The notes: generated by a model not told the origin, from the letters alone. 9,717 nt of DNA from JBHIBA01 sp046758845 (GCA_046758845.1 JBHIBA010000170.1:1-9717), one strand, 5' to 3'; counted from the stretch's first letter, positions 1 to 6,784 are shown. Program-made: numbers and translations.

Positions 1-179
1 GGCGCAACCCTCTTCCGCGAAATGAAAGTTTTGCTGGGGGCGGGGGGACGGACGCACAGTGTCTGGTTTCCCCACTGGCGTGCCTGGTCAATCGCCTCTG
101 GGAGGCTGTGCGTCAAAGACACGCGGGTTAAGCGTACGCGCCTCCAACCGCAGTTCAGCCGGCACGCAAGTGCCCAAAG

Positions 180-202
180 CTTGTCCCGAGCGAAGCCGAG
201 GG
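180..202 (+). repeat. Short dispersed repeat of the CTTGTCC(C/T)GAGCGAAG type
   Basis: The stretch begins CTTGTCCCGAGCGAAGCCGA and ends GGG. I recognise this sequence type from environmental bacterial genomes, where it recurs between genes and produces tell-tale peptides such as PERSRG when translated by mistake. Here one frame reads CPERSRGK and the opposite strand reads LRSGQA. It is internally repetitive, with CGAGCGAAG followed by CCGAGGGAAG. Its presence in frame just upstream of the acyltransferase argues that the true start of that gene lies downstream. Only one copy is visible in this window, so the dispersed nature is recalled rather than seen. Confidence 0.5.
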
Positions 203-250
203 AAGCGTCCCCCGCAGAAAACAGAACCCGCCACTGAGGTGCAGCCGGAA

Positions 251-1093
251 ATGATGGACGAGATGGGGGTCTCCGGATTGCGGCCAATGAAGCCCGAAGA
301 GGCGCAGGAGCTGCTCGCCTTCCTGCGGGGGCATTGGCCCGCAACGGTCAAGTTCATCGGCCAGCTCGAAGAGGAAGGGCAGAACCTCGGCCTTTGGTGG
401 ACCGATCGCTGGCCTCACCCCCGGGCGGTCCTCTGCCGGGCGAGGAGTTCCCTGTCGAGCGGCGCCTTCTCTCTGTTCGCTGTGGACGAAGGGCTGGCCG
501 AGCGCATCTTGGACGGCATCGATTGGAGCAGGGAGGTCAGGTTTTCCGGCCTGGATACCCGGTTCCTCTCCCTCGTCCGTCGCCGCGCAGGGACCGTGTC
601 GGATAATCCGTGCGGGATGTTTCGCCTGGAGAAAACGGGGTTTCGCCCCTTTCAGGCTCCCGACGCCGGGACTCACCCAGTGGAACCCCTTCGGCGGGAG
701 GACGCCGCCTTGATCACCCGCTACTGGGCATACGGCGAAGACGAGAGCTATCCCCTGAGCCGCATAGAGGGATCCCCCACTACCTGCATTCGGATCGGCG
801 GTCAACCGGTCGCCTGGGCCTTGGTTCATTACGACGGATCGATTGGGATGGTCTACACCCTGGAAGAACACCGAAGGAAGGGCTACGCGCGGGCCGTCGT
901 ATCGGCCCTGGTGGAGGAGAGGTTCCGCTCAGGGCGGGCGCCTTTCTGTTTCATCGTCGATGGAAATCAGGCGTCGGTGCGGCTGTTTCAAGGCCTCGGG
1001 TTCTTCCGGCAGGCGGACCTGAGCTGGGTTTTCTGCGCTCCCGAAGAAGAGAAATCAGAAGCTGCGCCCAGCGGCCCGACCTGTGAGCCGTAG
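251..1093 (+). CDS. GNAT-family N-acyltransferase (GLYAT/FR47-like C-terminal domain)
   Basis: This is a 280-residue protein when started at the ATG at 251. It very probably transfers an acyl group from acyl-CoA to an amine in the cytoplasm. The GNAT signature is in the C-terminal third: the CoA pyrophosphate loop EHRRKGYAR (about residues 206-214), preceded by the strand IGMVYTL and followed by NQASVRLFQGLGF (239-251), the typical last helix and strand. The N-terminal half (1-140) shows no motif I can name, and the overall layout resembles glycine N-acyltransferase-like proteins. The frame stays open up to position 59, but that part translates a dispersed repeat, so I reject it. A weak GAGG lies about 12 nt before 251; ATGs at 254 and 263 are alternatives. 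The substrate is unknown. The gene stands alone on this strand and converges on the next one. Confidence 0.75.
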   Translation: MMDEMGVSGLRPMKPEEAQELLAFLRGHWPATVKFIGQLEEEGQNLGLWWTDRWPHPRAVLCRARSSLSSGAFSLFAVDEGLAERILDGIDWSREVRFSGLDTRFLSLVRRRAGTVSDNPCGMFRLEKTGFRPFQAPDAGTHPVEPLRREDAALITRYWAYGEDESYPLSRIEGSPTTCIRIGGQPVAWALVHYDGSIGMVYTLEEHRRKGYARAVVSALVEERFRSGRAPFCFIVDGNQASVRLFQGLGFFRQADLSWVFCAPEEEKSEAAPSGPTCEP

Positions 1094-1115
1094 GCGGGCC
1101 TTTTTGAAATTCGCC
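1093..1115 (+). terminator. Possible hairpin with internal T-run after the GNAT gene
   Basis: GGCG (1093-1096) can pair with CGCC (1112-1115) around a loop containing GGGCCTTTTTGAAAT. It starts at the last base of the stop codon and lies in the gap between two convergent genes, so a terminator role is plausible. The T-run is inside the loop rather than after the stem, which is not the classical arrangement. The same core recurs at the right end of the window (see repeat at 9690-9717). Confidence 0.3.
1096..1109 (+). repeat. Copy 1 of a 14-bp repeat GGGCCTTTTTGAAA
   Basis: GGGCCTTTTTGAAA here is identical to positions 9693-9706. Both copies are followed after 2-4 bases by a run of C (TTCGCCCCCCC here, ACCGGCCCCCC there). 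G-rich and C-rich arms flanking a T5 core suggest a small dispersed hairpin element. Confidence 0.5.
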
Positions 1116-1192
1116 CCCCCCAAGCCTCTCGAAAAGCCTTCTCTCAGCAGAGACGGCCACCAACCTGCCGGATTAGAGAGTTTCCGGCGGGG

Positions 1193-1831
1193 TCAGCGCG
1201 GGGGTGCCGCCGGCGGTGTGCGGCGCGGCAGAACAGCCTTGTCCGCCCCTGGCCCGAACTGGCCCGGAGGAATATACTCGCGTGCTCTCATCAACGACCT
1301 CACCGGCGGCTTGTCCAGTGAAAGGTTGGGATAGCGCGCCCTGAGGCGCTTGGTAGCTGCCTCAAATTCGTCGAAAACTACCATCTCGCCCGCAAACTTG
1401 GGTGGCCGGCCCTTAAGCCAAAGGGTCCCCACGTATGCGGCAGAACCCGGCGGGACTGTAAACCCTAACCCCACCCCTCCTTCTTTCCACTCCAGGTAGA
1501 AAAGTGCACTTGTGAGCCTACTGATCACATAGTCGCCGACCGGGAGGAGTAGGAAGAAATTGCCCCCTCTGTTTGTCGTAAAGGTGAACGATTGCCTGGT
1601 GGTCAGGTTGACCAAATAGATACGGTGTCTAACCCTTGACTGGGACCGGACGCGACCGAATGCCAGGCCGGAGTCGGCGGGAACCCCCTGCGCCACCAGC
1701 CCCCCCTTCGCAGGAGGGACATGGGTCTCACACCCGAAGGTGACTGTTCCCGCTAAGAGGACGAGAACGGCAAAACACGCCTTCGAATACTTGCTCGTTC
1801 GCCCCATCGCCAATCGCCAAAGAATTAACAT
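1193..1831 (-). CDS. Putative lipoprotein with a small beta-sandwich-like domain, function unknown
   Basis: This is a 212-residue protein. The ATG at 1831 is preceded by GGAGG with a 9-nt spacer, which decides the start over the ATG at 1807. The N-terminus has a basic segment, a hydrophobic core (CFAVLVLLAGTVTFGC) and a Cys that could be lipidated, but the residues before it (TFG) fit a lipobox poorly, so secretion is better supported than lipidation. The middle (about residues 65-130) is rich in alternating hydrophobic strands, including YLVNLTTRQSFTF and GNFFLLLPVGDYVIS. The latter resembles the turn and strand pattern of carboxypeptidase-regulatory-like or other all-beta extracellular domains. 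The tail is Pro/Arg-rich. It is the last gene of the minus-strand series, downstream of the esterase but separated from it by a strong hairpin. I do not recognise the family. Confidence 0.7.
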   Translation of the reverse strand: MLILWRLAMGRTSKYSKACFAVLVLLAGTVTFGCETHVPPAKGGLVAQGVPADSGLAFGRVRSQSRVRHRIYLVNLTTRQSFTFTTNRGGNFFLLLPVGDYVISRLTSALFYLEWKEGGVGLGFTVPPGSAAYVGTLWLKGRPPKFAGEMVVFDEFEAATKRLRARYPNLSLDKPPVRSLMRAREYIPPGQFGPGADKAVLPRRTPPAAPPR

Positions 1832-1881
1832 TTTACCAACCCTCCACGGCTACAACAAACGGCGGACTCCCTCTTCCTCCA

Positions 1882-1925
1882 CCTTGTCGAGAGGGGGGGA
1901 AGAGCTTCCCCCCCTCTCGACAAGG
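1882..1925 (-). terminator. Perfect 21-bp inverted repeat downstream of the esterase
   Basis: The left arm 1882-1902 (CCTTGTCGAGA, seven G, AAG) is exactly complementary to 1905-1925 with only two bases between. The inner 3-4 bp probably open to give a usable loop. It begins 15 bases after the esterase stop and lies before the next minus-strand gene, the position expected of a transcription terminator or a 3' mRNA-stabilising hairpin. Neither strand has a T-run after it, so it is not a textbook intrinsic terminator. Confidence 0.5.
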
Positions 1926-1940
1926 CGCCTCGGGCGTCGT

Positions 1941-3320
1941 TCAGGGAACCAGAACGGTGCGCAAACGTTCGACGATCTCCTCAGCCAAGGACCTGAGCGC
2001 GGCGGCCGGGCGGCCGACGCCCGGCAGGACCAGCGGGTCGGACTCCGCGACCTCAGCGATGGAGACGCGAGAGATGCCGGCCCTGAAGTGCGTGTTCAGC
2101 TTCTTGATGAACTCATTGGCGATCAGCGCGTATCCCGTGTTCGTCGGGTGAATCCCGTCGAGGGAGAAAATACCGCCGAGGAAGTCGGTCGTGAGCCGCT
2201 GGCCACCCACAAGGTATCCCTTCGTGTCGAGGCAGTTCGTAAACGCGTGGATATCCACCAGCGCCGCCCCTTTAGCCGCCGCCTGCTCAGCGATGACGGC
2301 GTTAAAGGCGTCGGTGGCGGCTCGGATCTCGGCGACTTCGGCGGCGTCCAGGACGACGTCGCCCGGCAAGGGCCCCGATATGACTCCCCCCAGGATGTCG
2401 CTAATCAGGTCAAAGGCGTCCGGCGTCACGAAATCTCCCGGGCCGATCCCTAAGATCAATCCGAGGACATCGGGGGAGAGCCCGATGGCCGCCGCGACTT
2501 CCTCGAACGAGGTCAAGAACGGAACGACGGTCACGTCGGGGATATTCGCGACCACCATCGGCGCCCCAGTCGCCGCCAACCGATCTATTACTTCCTCGTA
2601 GGCCGCCTCGAAGTCCGGAAGAGGCGTGACGAGCGAGGCGTCCGCCTCGATTGCGGCGGCGAGCACGTCGTTGCTCCCCAGCCACATCAGGATCGTCGTG
2701 GGAGCGAGCGCCTCGGCCCACTCGACCTGGCTCCGGGAGATCCCGGAAAAAGCCCCTGGCAGGCCCAGGACGAAGTCGGTCAGATTATCGAAGAGGAAGG
2801 CGGGCCGGGTGGTCAGCGCATCCTCGGCTGTGTGTCCCGGAACCGCGAGGTTAAGCGGCTGAGTCAGCGGGTTCGTCCGCCCGGGAGAGGACCCGGGGGC
2901 CGGGACGATCACCGGCGGTGGTCCGATATCCGCCAGCGTCAGGACGTTGGGTATCCCCGGCGCCCCAATGAGGGGAAGGGGCAACGGCCCCCCTGCTTGA
3001 TCCGTGACGACACTGGCGTAGCCGTTCACCTGTTGGGCGTCGAGAAGCGAACCGTTCTGAAACCCGGCTGAGAGCGAGTCACCGACGACGACTATCCGAG
3101 AGAGATCGGCTATTTTCCGACGAGAGAGGTCGGCTATTCTCCGACGAGAGAGGATGTCTCTTATCCGGGGCAGCTCAACTTTTGCATCACACCGGATGGC
3201 TCGACCCAAAAAGCCCGCCCCGGCGAGTGGAACGGGGACCAGAAGACTGGCTGCGATGACCAGGATGACTACGAGCCTCAAATGGGTGATGAACCTCTTC
3301 GTCTTGTTCTCCTTAGCCAT
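1941..3320 (-). CDS. Secreted SGNH/GDSL-family esterase/lipase
   Basis: This is a 459-residue serine hydrolase, predicted to cleave ester (lipid, acyl or acetyl) bonds outside the cytoplasm. A signal peptide covers about residues 1-36: a basic start (KTKR) followed by LVVILVIAASLLVPVPLAGA. The four family blocks are visible in order: VVVGDSLS with nucleophile Ser82; LAVPGHTAED with the block II Gly162; WLGSNDVL with block III Asn217; and LDGIHPTNTGY with Asp388 and His391. It is longer than a minimal SGNH domain (about 200-250 residues), with inserts at 90-155 and 220-330 and a hydrophilic C-terminal tail. Between the signal peptide and block I lies an 8-residue tandem repeat, SRR(R/K)IADL. 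The ATG at 3320 has AAGGGGGA about 6 nt upstream. A palindromic operator candidate sits about 180 bp upstream. The substrate is unknown. Confidence 0.88.
   Translation of the reverse strand: MAKENKTKRFITHLRLVVILVIAASLLVPVPLAGAGFLGRAIRCDAKVELPRIRDILSRRRIADLSRRKIADLSRIVVVGDSLSAGFQNGSLLDAQQVNGYASVVTDQAGGPLPLPLIGAPGIPNVLTLADIGPPPVIVPAPGSSPGRTNPLTQPLNLAVPGHTAEDALTTRPAFLFDNLTDFVLGLPGAFSGISRSQVEWAEALAPTTILMWLGSNDVLAAAIEADASLVTPLPDFEAAYEEVIDRLAATGAPMVVANIPDVTVVPFLTSFEEVAAAIGLSPDVLGLILGIGPGDFVTPDAFDLISDILGGVISGPLPGDVVLDAAEVAEIRAATDAFNAVIAEQAAAKGAALVDIHAFTNCLDTKGYLVGGQRLTTDFLGGIFSLDGIHPTNTGYALIANEFIKKLNTHFRAGISRVSIAEVAESDPLVLPGVGRPAAALRSLAEEIVERLRTVLVP
3097..3153 (-). repeat. 24-bp tandem repeat inside the esterase gene (2.4 copies)
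   Basis: Units 3097-3120 and 3121-3144 are identical at 22 of 24 positions, and a third partial copy follows (CGAGAGAGG, 3145-3153). The period is eight codons, so the repeat keeps frame and encodes SRR(R/K)IADL in tandem, just before the catalytic GDS block. It looks like a recent slippage duplication in a linker. Confidence 0.85.
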
Positions 3321-3501
3321 GATTGTTCCCCCTTCTGTGTCCAGGAGTTAGCTCAGGCGCGGTGACGGTTCTTTGACTGCGCCATCCTCCGCGCGTTTGG
3401 CGTCTCTTCCGGCCCACCCCGTCCTGACGGCTTCTGCGCAGTCATGTGATCTTCATCGCCCGCTCCTTTTGGCCCCTTTTGGGCGCTCTCGCTTCGCTCT
3501 T

Positions 3502-3519
3502 TGAGTGAATGTTCGCTCA
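3502..3519. promoter_or_regulatory. 18-bp palindrome, candidate TetR-type operator (site 1)
   Basis: TGAGTGAATGTTCGCTCA is an imperfect palindrome with half-site TGAGYGAA. It nearly matches a second site at 6862-6879; together they fit TGARYGAAYRTTCRYTCA. From memory, this half-site style resembles operators of TetR-family regulators of fatty-acid metabolism such as Bacillus FadR. It lies about 180 bp upstream of the esterase start and 17 bp past the end of the fusion gene. No TetR gene is in the window, so the regulator is unknown. Confidence 0.45.
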
Positions 3520-3535
3520 TGTTTCGAGCACAAAT

Positions 3536-5185
3536 TTACCCCCCCACGCCATCACAGGAGGTGACGTTGCCGACGGGTCTCGTGTACGTGAAATCTTTCA
3601 AAATCCTCAACAGGGGGGTTATCCTTCTTCGCGAGCACTCTCCCATCAAAGAAATTTGGATCCAGTTTCGTTCCAACAGATACCCGCTCTTGTAGCTCAG
3701 CAGATATCCCCTCTCTTCCAATCGGCGCCCCAGGTCCTCAGAACTTGTCCGCGTGGGCAGCGCGATGGTCATCACGGCGGGGGACGCCTGTGCATCAGAA
3801 GCAACAAGATGAAGACTCATCCCTCGCAGCCTGGGCCTCAGCCAAATCGAAAGATCGGCAATATCTTTGAACGGCTTCATCGTCTGAAATCGTTCCAATG
3901 CCGCTTGCAACGCGTAGAGAAGGTTTGACGAAAGCGTGAACGGCACTCCGTCCCTCGACGCATAAAGGCCAAGGTCCAAATACCTGGGAAGCCCGTTCGG
4001 GGCCGGCGGGACGTCGTGGTTATAAAATACGAATGATAAGCCTGGGAACGCCCCGATTCCTTTGCCGCTGACGCCGGCGGCGAGATAAATGCCATCCAGG
4101 TCTATGGGGACCGTGCCGATCGAGCTCACACAGTCCATGCAGAGGCGAATTTCTCTTTCCGCGCAGATTATTTTTAACATCGTCATGTTATTCAGAACGC
4201 CGGTCGAGGTTTCGCAATGAACGGCCCATAACCATCCGATGTCTGGATTCCTATCCATCACACGCTCGATATCTCCCTCATCAAAAGTATCCCCCCATTC
4301 AACCGCAACAATCTCGAATGGAAGCCGAAACCCTTGTGCGTGGTGTATCAGTCGATCTCCGAACTCCCCATTACTCAGGATCAATCCTCGGCCCGGTAAA
4401 AGAGACAACTGCCCCGCAATCACATCGTTCGCCAGGGTGCCTGAGCCGAAGAAGATTTCAACGGACCTTGAACCAACCAGCCGGCAAAGGAGCCGCTGCG
4501 TCTGCCGAAAATCCCGCATAAAGGCGTCCGAACGGTGCGAAATCGGCACCTTCCCATATACCTGCCGGACCCCCTGGCTGATGCCCACCGGCCCGGGCGA
4601 GAGGTTGACCAGCGTTTGCTCCATACAAACTGTTCGTAAGCGACGAAGAATCGCTTCAGTCCTTTCCCGAAATGTCTCCGACGTTATGTACATTGGTTGG
4701 AACCTCGCCTCGGGGCTGCCTATGACTGGCCCGAAGGGGACGAACCCCAGATGCTTGTATAGCTTTTGTTGCCTCAAGGTTCCGGATATGACTCCAAGGT
4801 CATACCCCTGTTTCTTGCAGTGCAGCGCCAACAGTTTTAACAATCCGCTGAAAATCAGCCCGCTCCGATGATTTTTCTCTACGGCGAGGAGACGGACCTC
4901 GCATGGCGAACGGCCGTGCGGCAAATAGGAATCCAGGTTTTCCAGTTTTTCGTCGAGTGAAAAAGGGCGCTTCGATCGAATGGCCACCATCCCAACGACT
5001 CGACCGCCGCAAAGGCAAATGACGTAAACGTTCTCTGGATGGAACTTATCTACAAGCGCTCTGGTGGGGTTCGGCCCATGCCGGGGGATCTCGTCTACGA
5101 AGACCCGGTAATTCAGCCTATGGATCTGCTCGAATTCCCATTGCTCCGATGCGATTTTGAACTTTAAAGGAGGCTGTTCATGCAA
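3536..5185 (-). CDS. Two-domain protein: GNAT acyltransferase fused to class V PLP aminotransferase
   Basis: This is a 549-residue protein. Residues 1-175 form a GNAT-type acyltransferase: LNYRVFVDEIPRHG near the N-terminus resembles the entry strand of acyl-homoserine-lactone synthase and N-acyl amino acid synthase-like GNATs, VVGMVAIR is a core strand, VRLLAVEKNHRSGLI marks the CoA region, and YKHLGFVPFG ends the fold. Residues about 192-540 form a fold-type I class V aminotransferase related to alanine-glyoxylate and 2-aminoethylphosphonate transaminases: LSPGPVGIS, HRS (217-219), FFGSGTLAND (245-254, PLP phosphate region), HCETSTGVLN, CMDCVSSIG with Asp351, and GVSGKGIGAFPG with the PLP lysine at 375. 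It probably makes or removes an amino group and acylates an amine on one polypeptide; the substrate is unknown. The start is TTG with GAGG 9 nt upstream; no ATG or GTG in frame precedes it before a stop at 5246-5248. A 60-bp sample (4321-4380) is 53% G+C against 68% in the esterase (2521-2580), hinting at different ancestry. Confidence 0.85.
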   Translation of the reverse strand: MHEQPPLKFKIASEQWEFEQIHRLNYRVFVDEIPRHGPNPTRALVDKFHPENVYVICLCGGRVVGMVAIRSKRPFSLDEKLENLDSYLPHGRSPCEVRLLAVEKNHRSGLIFSGLLKLLALHCKKQGYDLGVISGTLRQQKLYKHLGFVPFGPVIGSPEARFQPMYITSETFRERTEAILRRLRTVCMEQTLVNLSPGPVGISQGVRQVYGKVPISHRSDAFMRDFRQTQRLLCRLVGSRSVEIFFGSGTLANDVIAGQLSLLPGRGLILSNGEFGDRLIHHAQGFRLPFEIVAVEWGDTFDEGDIERVMDRNPDIGWLWAVHCETSTGVLNNMTMLKIICAEREIRLCMDCVSSIGTVPIDLDGIYLAAGVSGKGIGAFPGLSFVFYNHDVPPAPNGLPRYLDLGLYASRDGVPFTLSSNLLYALQAALERFQTMKPFKDIADLSIWLRPRLRGMSLHLVASDAQASPAVMTIALPTRTSSEDLGRRLEERGYLLSYKSGYLLERNWIQISLMGECSRRRITPLLRILKDFTYTRPVGNVTSCDGVGG

Positions 5186-5279
5186 TTCCAGGTTCCTCGC
5201 ACACGAATTCGGGGGGTTTGCAGCCGTTTTCCCGCCGCTCGGGGATCACCCACGGCTCGCAGAAAATCATCTCTATCAT
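5178..5279 (-). CDS. Possible small peptide ORF with three cysteines, overlapping the fusion-gene start
   Basis: This ORF is too short for usual gene calling. From the ATG at 5270 it encodes 30 residues beginning MIFCEPWVIPERRENG, with cysteines at 4, 17 and 24; an in-frame ATG at 5279 would add three residues. Its stop TGA overlaps the TTG start region of the next gene (TTGCATGA), the geometry of translational coupling. Apart from the last few codons, third positions are mostly G or C (about 20 of the first 24 codons after the start), as expected of coding DNA here. Against it: no clear ribosome binding site at either ATG, and the length allows chance. It could be a leader peptide, a tiny structural or substrate peptide, or nothing. 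I recognise no family. Confidence 0.3.
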   Translation of the reverse strand: MIEMIFCEPWVIPERRENGCKPPEFVCEEPGIA

Positions 5280-5325
5280 TGCTTGCCGCGAGATAAACGC
5301 AGCAAAGCAAGCGCAGGCGGCCCCT

Positions 5326-5757
5326 TCAATCCACCTCATGCGCCGTCAGGAACATCGCCTTCCCCAGTGACGCGAAGAAGTCCTGGTAAGGCTCCGGCTC
5401 CGTCACTGGCTTGATACCGAATTGGGCGTTGGCGCGGACAAGAAGCTGCGTCTCGCCCCGGGGGCGGACGCTCACCGTCATCCTCAGGGCGTATTTGTCC
5501 ACCTTTGATCCGGTGACGGTCCCAAGCGTCAGGTCCGCCTTGTCCACGACGAAGCCGAGGTCCTGAAGGGTCGCGACAACCGTGCGGAGAGTCTTTTTCT
5601 TGTCCGTCGTATCAAAAGCGCGGCTCTGCATACTGCGCAGCTTCACCTGACTCTGGCCGCTGTCCAGGAGCCTCGCCTGCGTGGTCGCACACCCCGTAAC
5701 CAGCAGCAAGACGGCGAATACGCCGCCAAGTCCTTGGAAGTGAATTCGCTTTTTCAT
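5326..5757 (-). CDS. Lipoprotein, paralogue of the upstream gene product
   Basis: This is a 143-residue predicted outer-envelope lipoprotein. It has a basic start, a hydrophobic stretch and lipobox LVTGC with Cys23 as the lipidation site. The mature part carries RSMQSRAFDTTDKKKTL...TLQDLGFVVD...LTLGTV (41-81) and ends with YQDFFASLGKAMFLTAHE. Both segments are closely matched in the preceding gene product, so the two are paralogues and this is the shorter one. It overlaps that gene by four bases (ATGA), so the two are co-translated. The molecular role is unknown; the conserved segment resembles uncharacterised lipoprotein families of Gram-negative bacteria. The frame and start are secure. Confidence 0.85.
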   Translation of the reverse strand: MKKRIHFQGLGGVFAVLLLVTGCATTQARLLDSGQSQVKLRSMQSRAFDTTDKKKTLRTVVATLQDLGFVVDKADLTLGTVTGSKVDKYALRMTVSVRPRGETQLLVRANAQFGIKPVTEPEPYQDFFASLGKAMFLTAHEVD

Positions 5758-6290
5758 AGTTCATGCGCCTCCAAAAAGACGGCCTTGGACAGTTTGGAGA
5801 AGAACTCCTGGTAGATCTTGGGATCGTTCAAGCGCTCTCGCTTCGTAATCTGCCGCTGCTCATTCCAGACAATCCGCTGGAAGGTAACCCGAACGGCCGT
5901 GCCCTTGCCCTCCTCCCCCACCGGGCGGGTGACCACCGCCGCGCGCATCCTCTGGTGACGATCGATGGGGAGATTGGCGCCGAGGAGAGCGAAGAACACT
6001 TTTACGGCCACCTGTTTCCCGCTGACCGCGCTGCGGTCCTTCGACGCCACGATCACGCCCAGCCTGGTTTCGCTCTCATCGATGAGGAACCCGATGTCCT
6101 GGAGCAGGGCGGCGGACGCCGCGAGCAATTTTTCCTCGTCCTGAGTGTCGAACCGCCGGGTCTGGAGCTGCCGGTCCTGTAGGCTCTCCGGCGACAGCTG
6201 GAGCGCCTCTTTGGGGATGGAGGGGGCGCATCCCGCCAAGACCCCCGCGAGTACGACGGACGGAACTGCGACTCGTGCTTTCCCTGGCAT
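5754..6290 (-). CDS. Lipoprotein, longer paralogue in the same operon
   Basis: This is a 178-residue predicted lipoprotein with lipobox VLAGC and lipidated Cys21. The region RQLQTRRFDTQDEEKLL...ALLQDIGFLIDESETRLGVIVASK (about 40-84) aligns with the next gene product (pattern RxFDTxDxxKxL, LQDxGFxxD, LG), as does the end YQEFFSKLSKAVFLEAHE. Between them is an extra segment (about 85-150) including VAVKVFFALLGANLP and TAVRVTFQRIV that the paralogue keeps only in shortened form. It starts 13 bp after the BamE-like gene, with AAGGGGG/AAGG just before the ATG, and overlaps the following gene by four bases. The three likely form one envelope operon and may act together. The function is unknown. Confidence 0.85.
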   Translation of the reverse strand: MPGKARVAVPSVVLAGVLAGCAPSIPKEALQLSPESLQDRQLQTRRFDTQDEEKLLAASAALLQDIGFLIDESETRLGVIVASKDRSAVSGKQVAVKVFFALLGANLPIDRHQRMRAAVVTRPVGEEGKGTAVRVTFQRIVWNEQRQITKRERLNDPKIYQEFFSKLSKAVFLEAHEL

Positions 6291-6303
6291 GTCCTTGCCC
6301 CCC

Positions 6304-6723
6304 TTAGAAGCGCGAGGTGTGGTAGGCGAAGTCGCGGACCTTCTCTTGGTCGTCGAACTTGACGATCACCGTCAGCGTCCGCTGGCTCGTCGCCTCTGAG
6401 CTTGCTGTATCGATGATGAAGGCAAGGAAAGCGACACCGCCGACCGTCTTGGATTCCACGCGGCTGGTGGAAATCTTGTCGTAGACCCAGACTTCACGCC
6501 GTTTCTCGTCGGTGGTCACGACGTTCGGCGAGCCCAGGGCCTGGATCACCTCGGCGCCGCTCATGCCGACCCGGATCTCCCGCTGCACCTTGCCGACGGT
6601 CAGCCTGTCGCCCTCACCCACCGCCTCACGGGTCCCTGCGGCGTGCTCTCCGACGCTTTGGCAACCGTTGAGGACGAGAAGCGCTGCGACGATTGCGGGC
6701 ATCAACGGCTTTAATTTCTTCAT
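6304..6723 (-). CDS. BamE/SmpA-OmlA-like lipoprotein
   Basis: This is a 139-residue lipoprotein with lipobox VLNGC, Cys21 being lipidated. The mature part shows the short alpha-alpha-beta pattern of the SmpA/OmlA (BamE) fold: VQREIRVGMSGAEVIQALGSPN (46-67), then VTTDEKRREVWVYDK (69-83), matching the family signature of an I-x-x-G-M helix, a G-x-P turn and an EVWxY strand. In proteobacteria BamE helps the BAM complex insert outer-membrane proteins. Many lipoproteins share this fold without that role, and this gene stands with other lipoproteins rather than bam genes, so I call only the fold. VGGVAFLAFIIDTA (about 95-108) is a hydrophobic stretch inside the fold. The start at 6723 is preceded by AAGGAG with 8-9 nt spacing. 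First gene of the operon. Confidence 0.8.
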   Translation of the reverse strand: MKKLKPLMPAIVAALLVLNGCQSVGEHAAGTREAVGEGDRLTVGKVQREIRVGMSGAEVIQALGSPNVVTTDEKRREVWVYDKISTSRVESKTVGGVAFLAFIIDTASSEATSQRTLTVIVKFDDQEKVRDFAYHTSRF

Positions 6724-6767
6724 GTCCCCTTCTCCTTGTCATTCGGCCCGAGGGTCATGACAATGTG

Positions 6768-6784
6768 TTAACCGCATTAACCGC
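6768..6784. promoter_or_regulatory. Two tandem TTAACCGC boxes upstream of the lipoprotein operon
   Basis: TTAACCGC occurs at 6768-6775 and again at 6777-6784, a 9-bp period, about 45-60 bp upstream of the first lipoprotein ATG. Direct repeats near one helical turn in a promoter region suit a dimeric activator or response regulator. I found no convincing -10/-35 pair and do not know the regulator. Confidence 0.25.

Noticed and set aside
59..250. In-frame N-terminal extension of the GNAT acyltransferase
   Set aside because: It translates the dispersed repeat (PERSRG-type peptide), has no family resemblance, and no ribosome binding site was seen.
3097..3153. CRISPR-like array
   Set aside because: The repeats are directly adjacent with no spacers and keep the reading frame of the esterase.
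3353..3520. Minus-strand 55-codon ORF beginning MSEHSLKERSES upstream of the esterase
   Set aside because: No ribosome binding site, low-complexity charged composition, unremarkable third-position G+C, and its ATG falls inside the palindromic operator.
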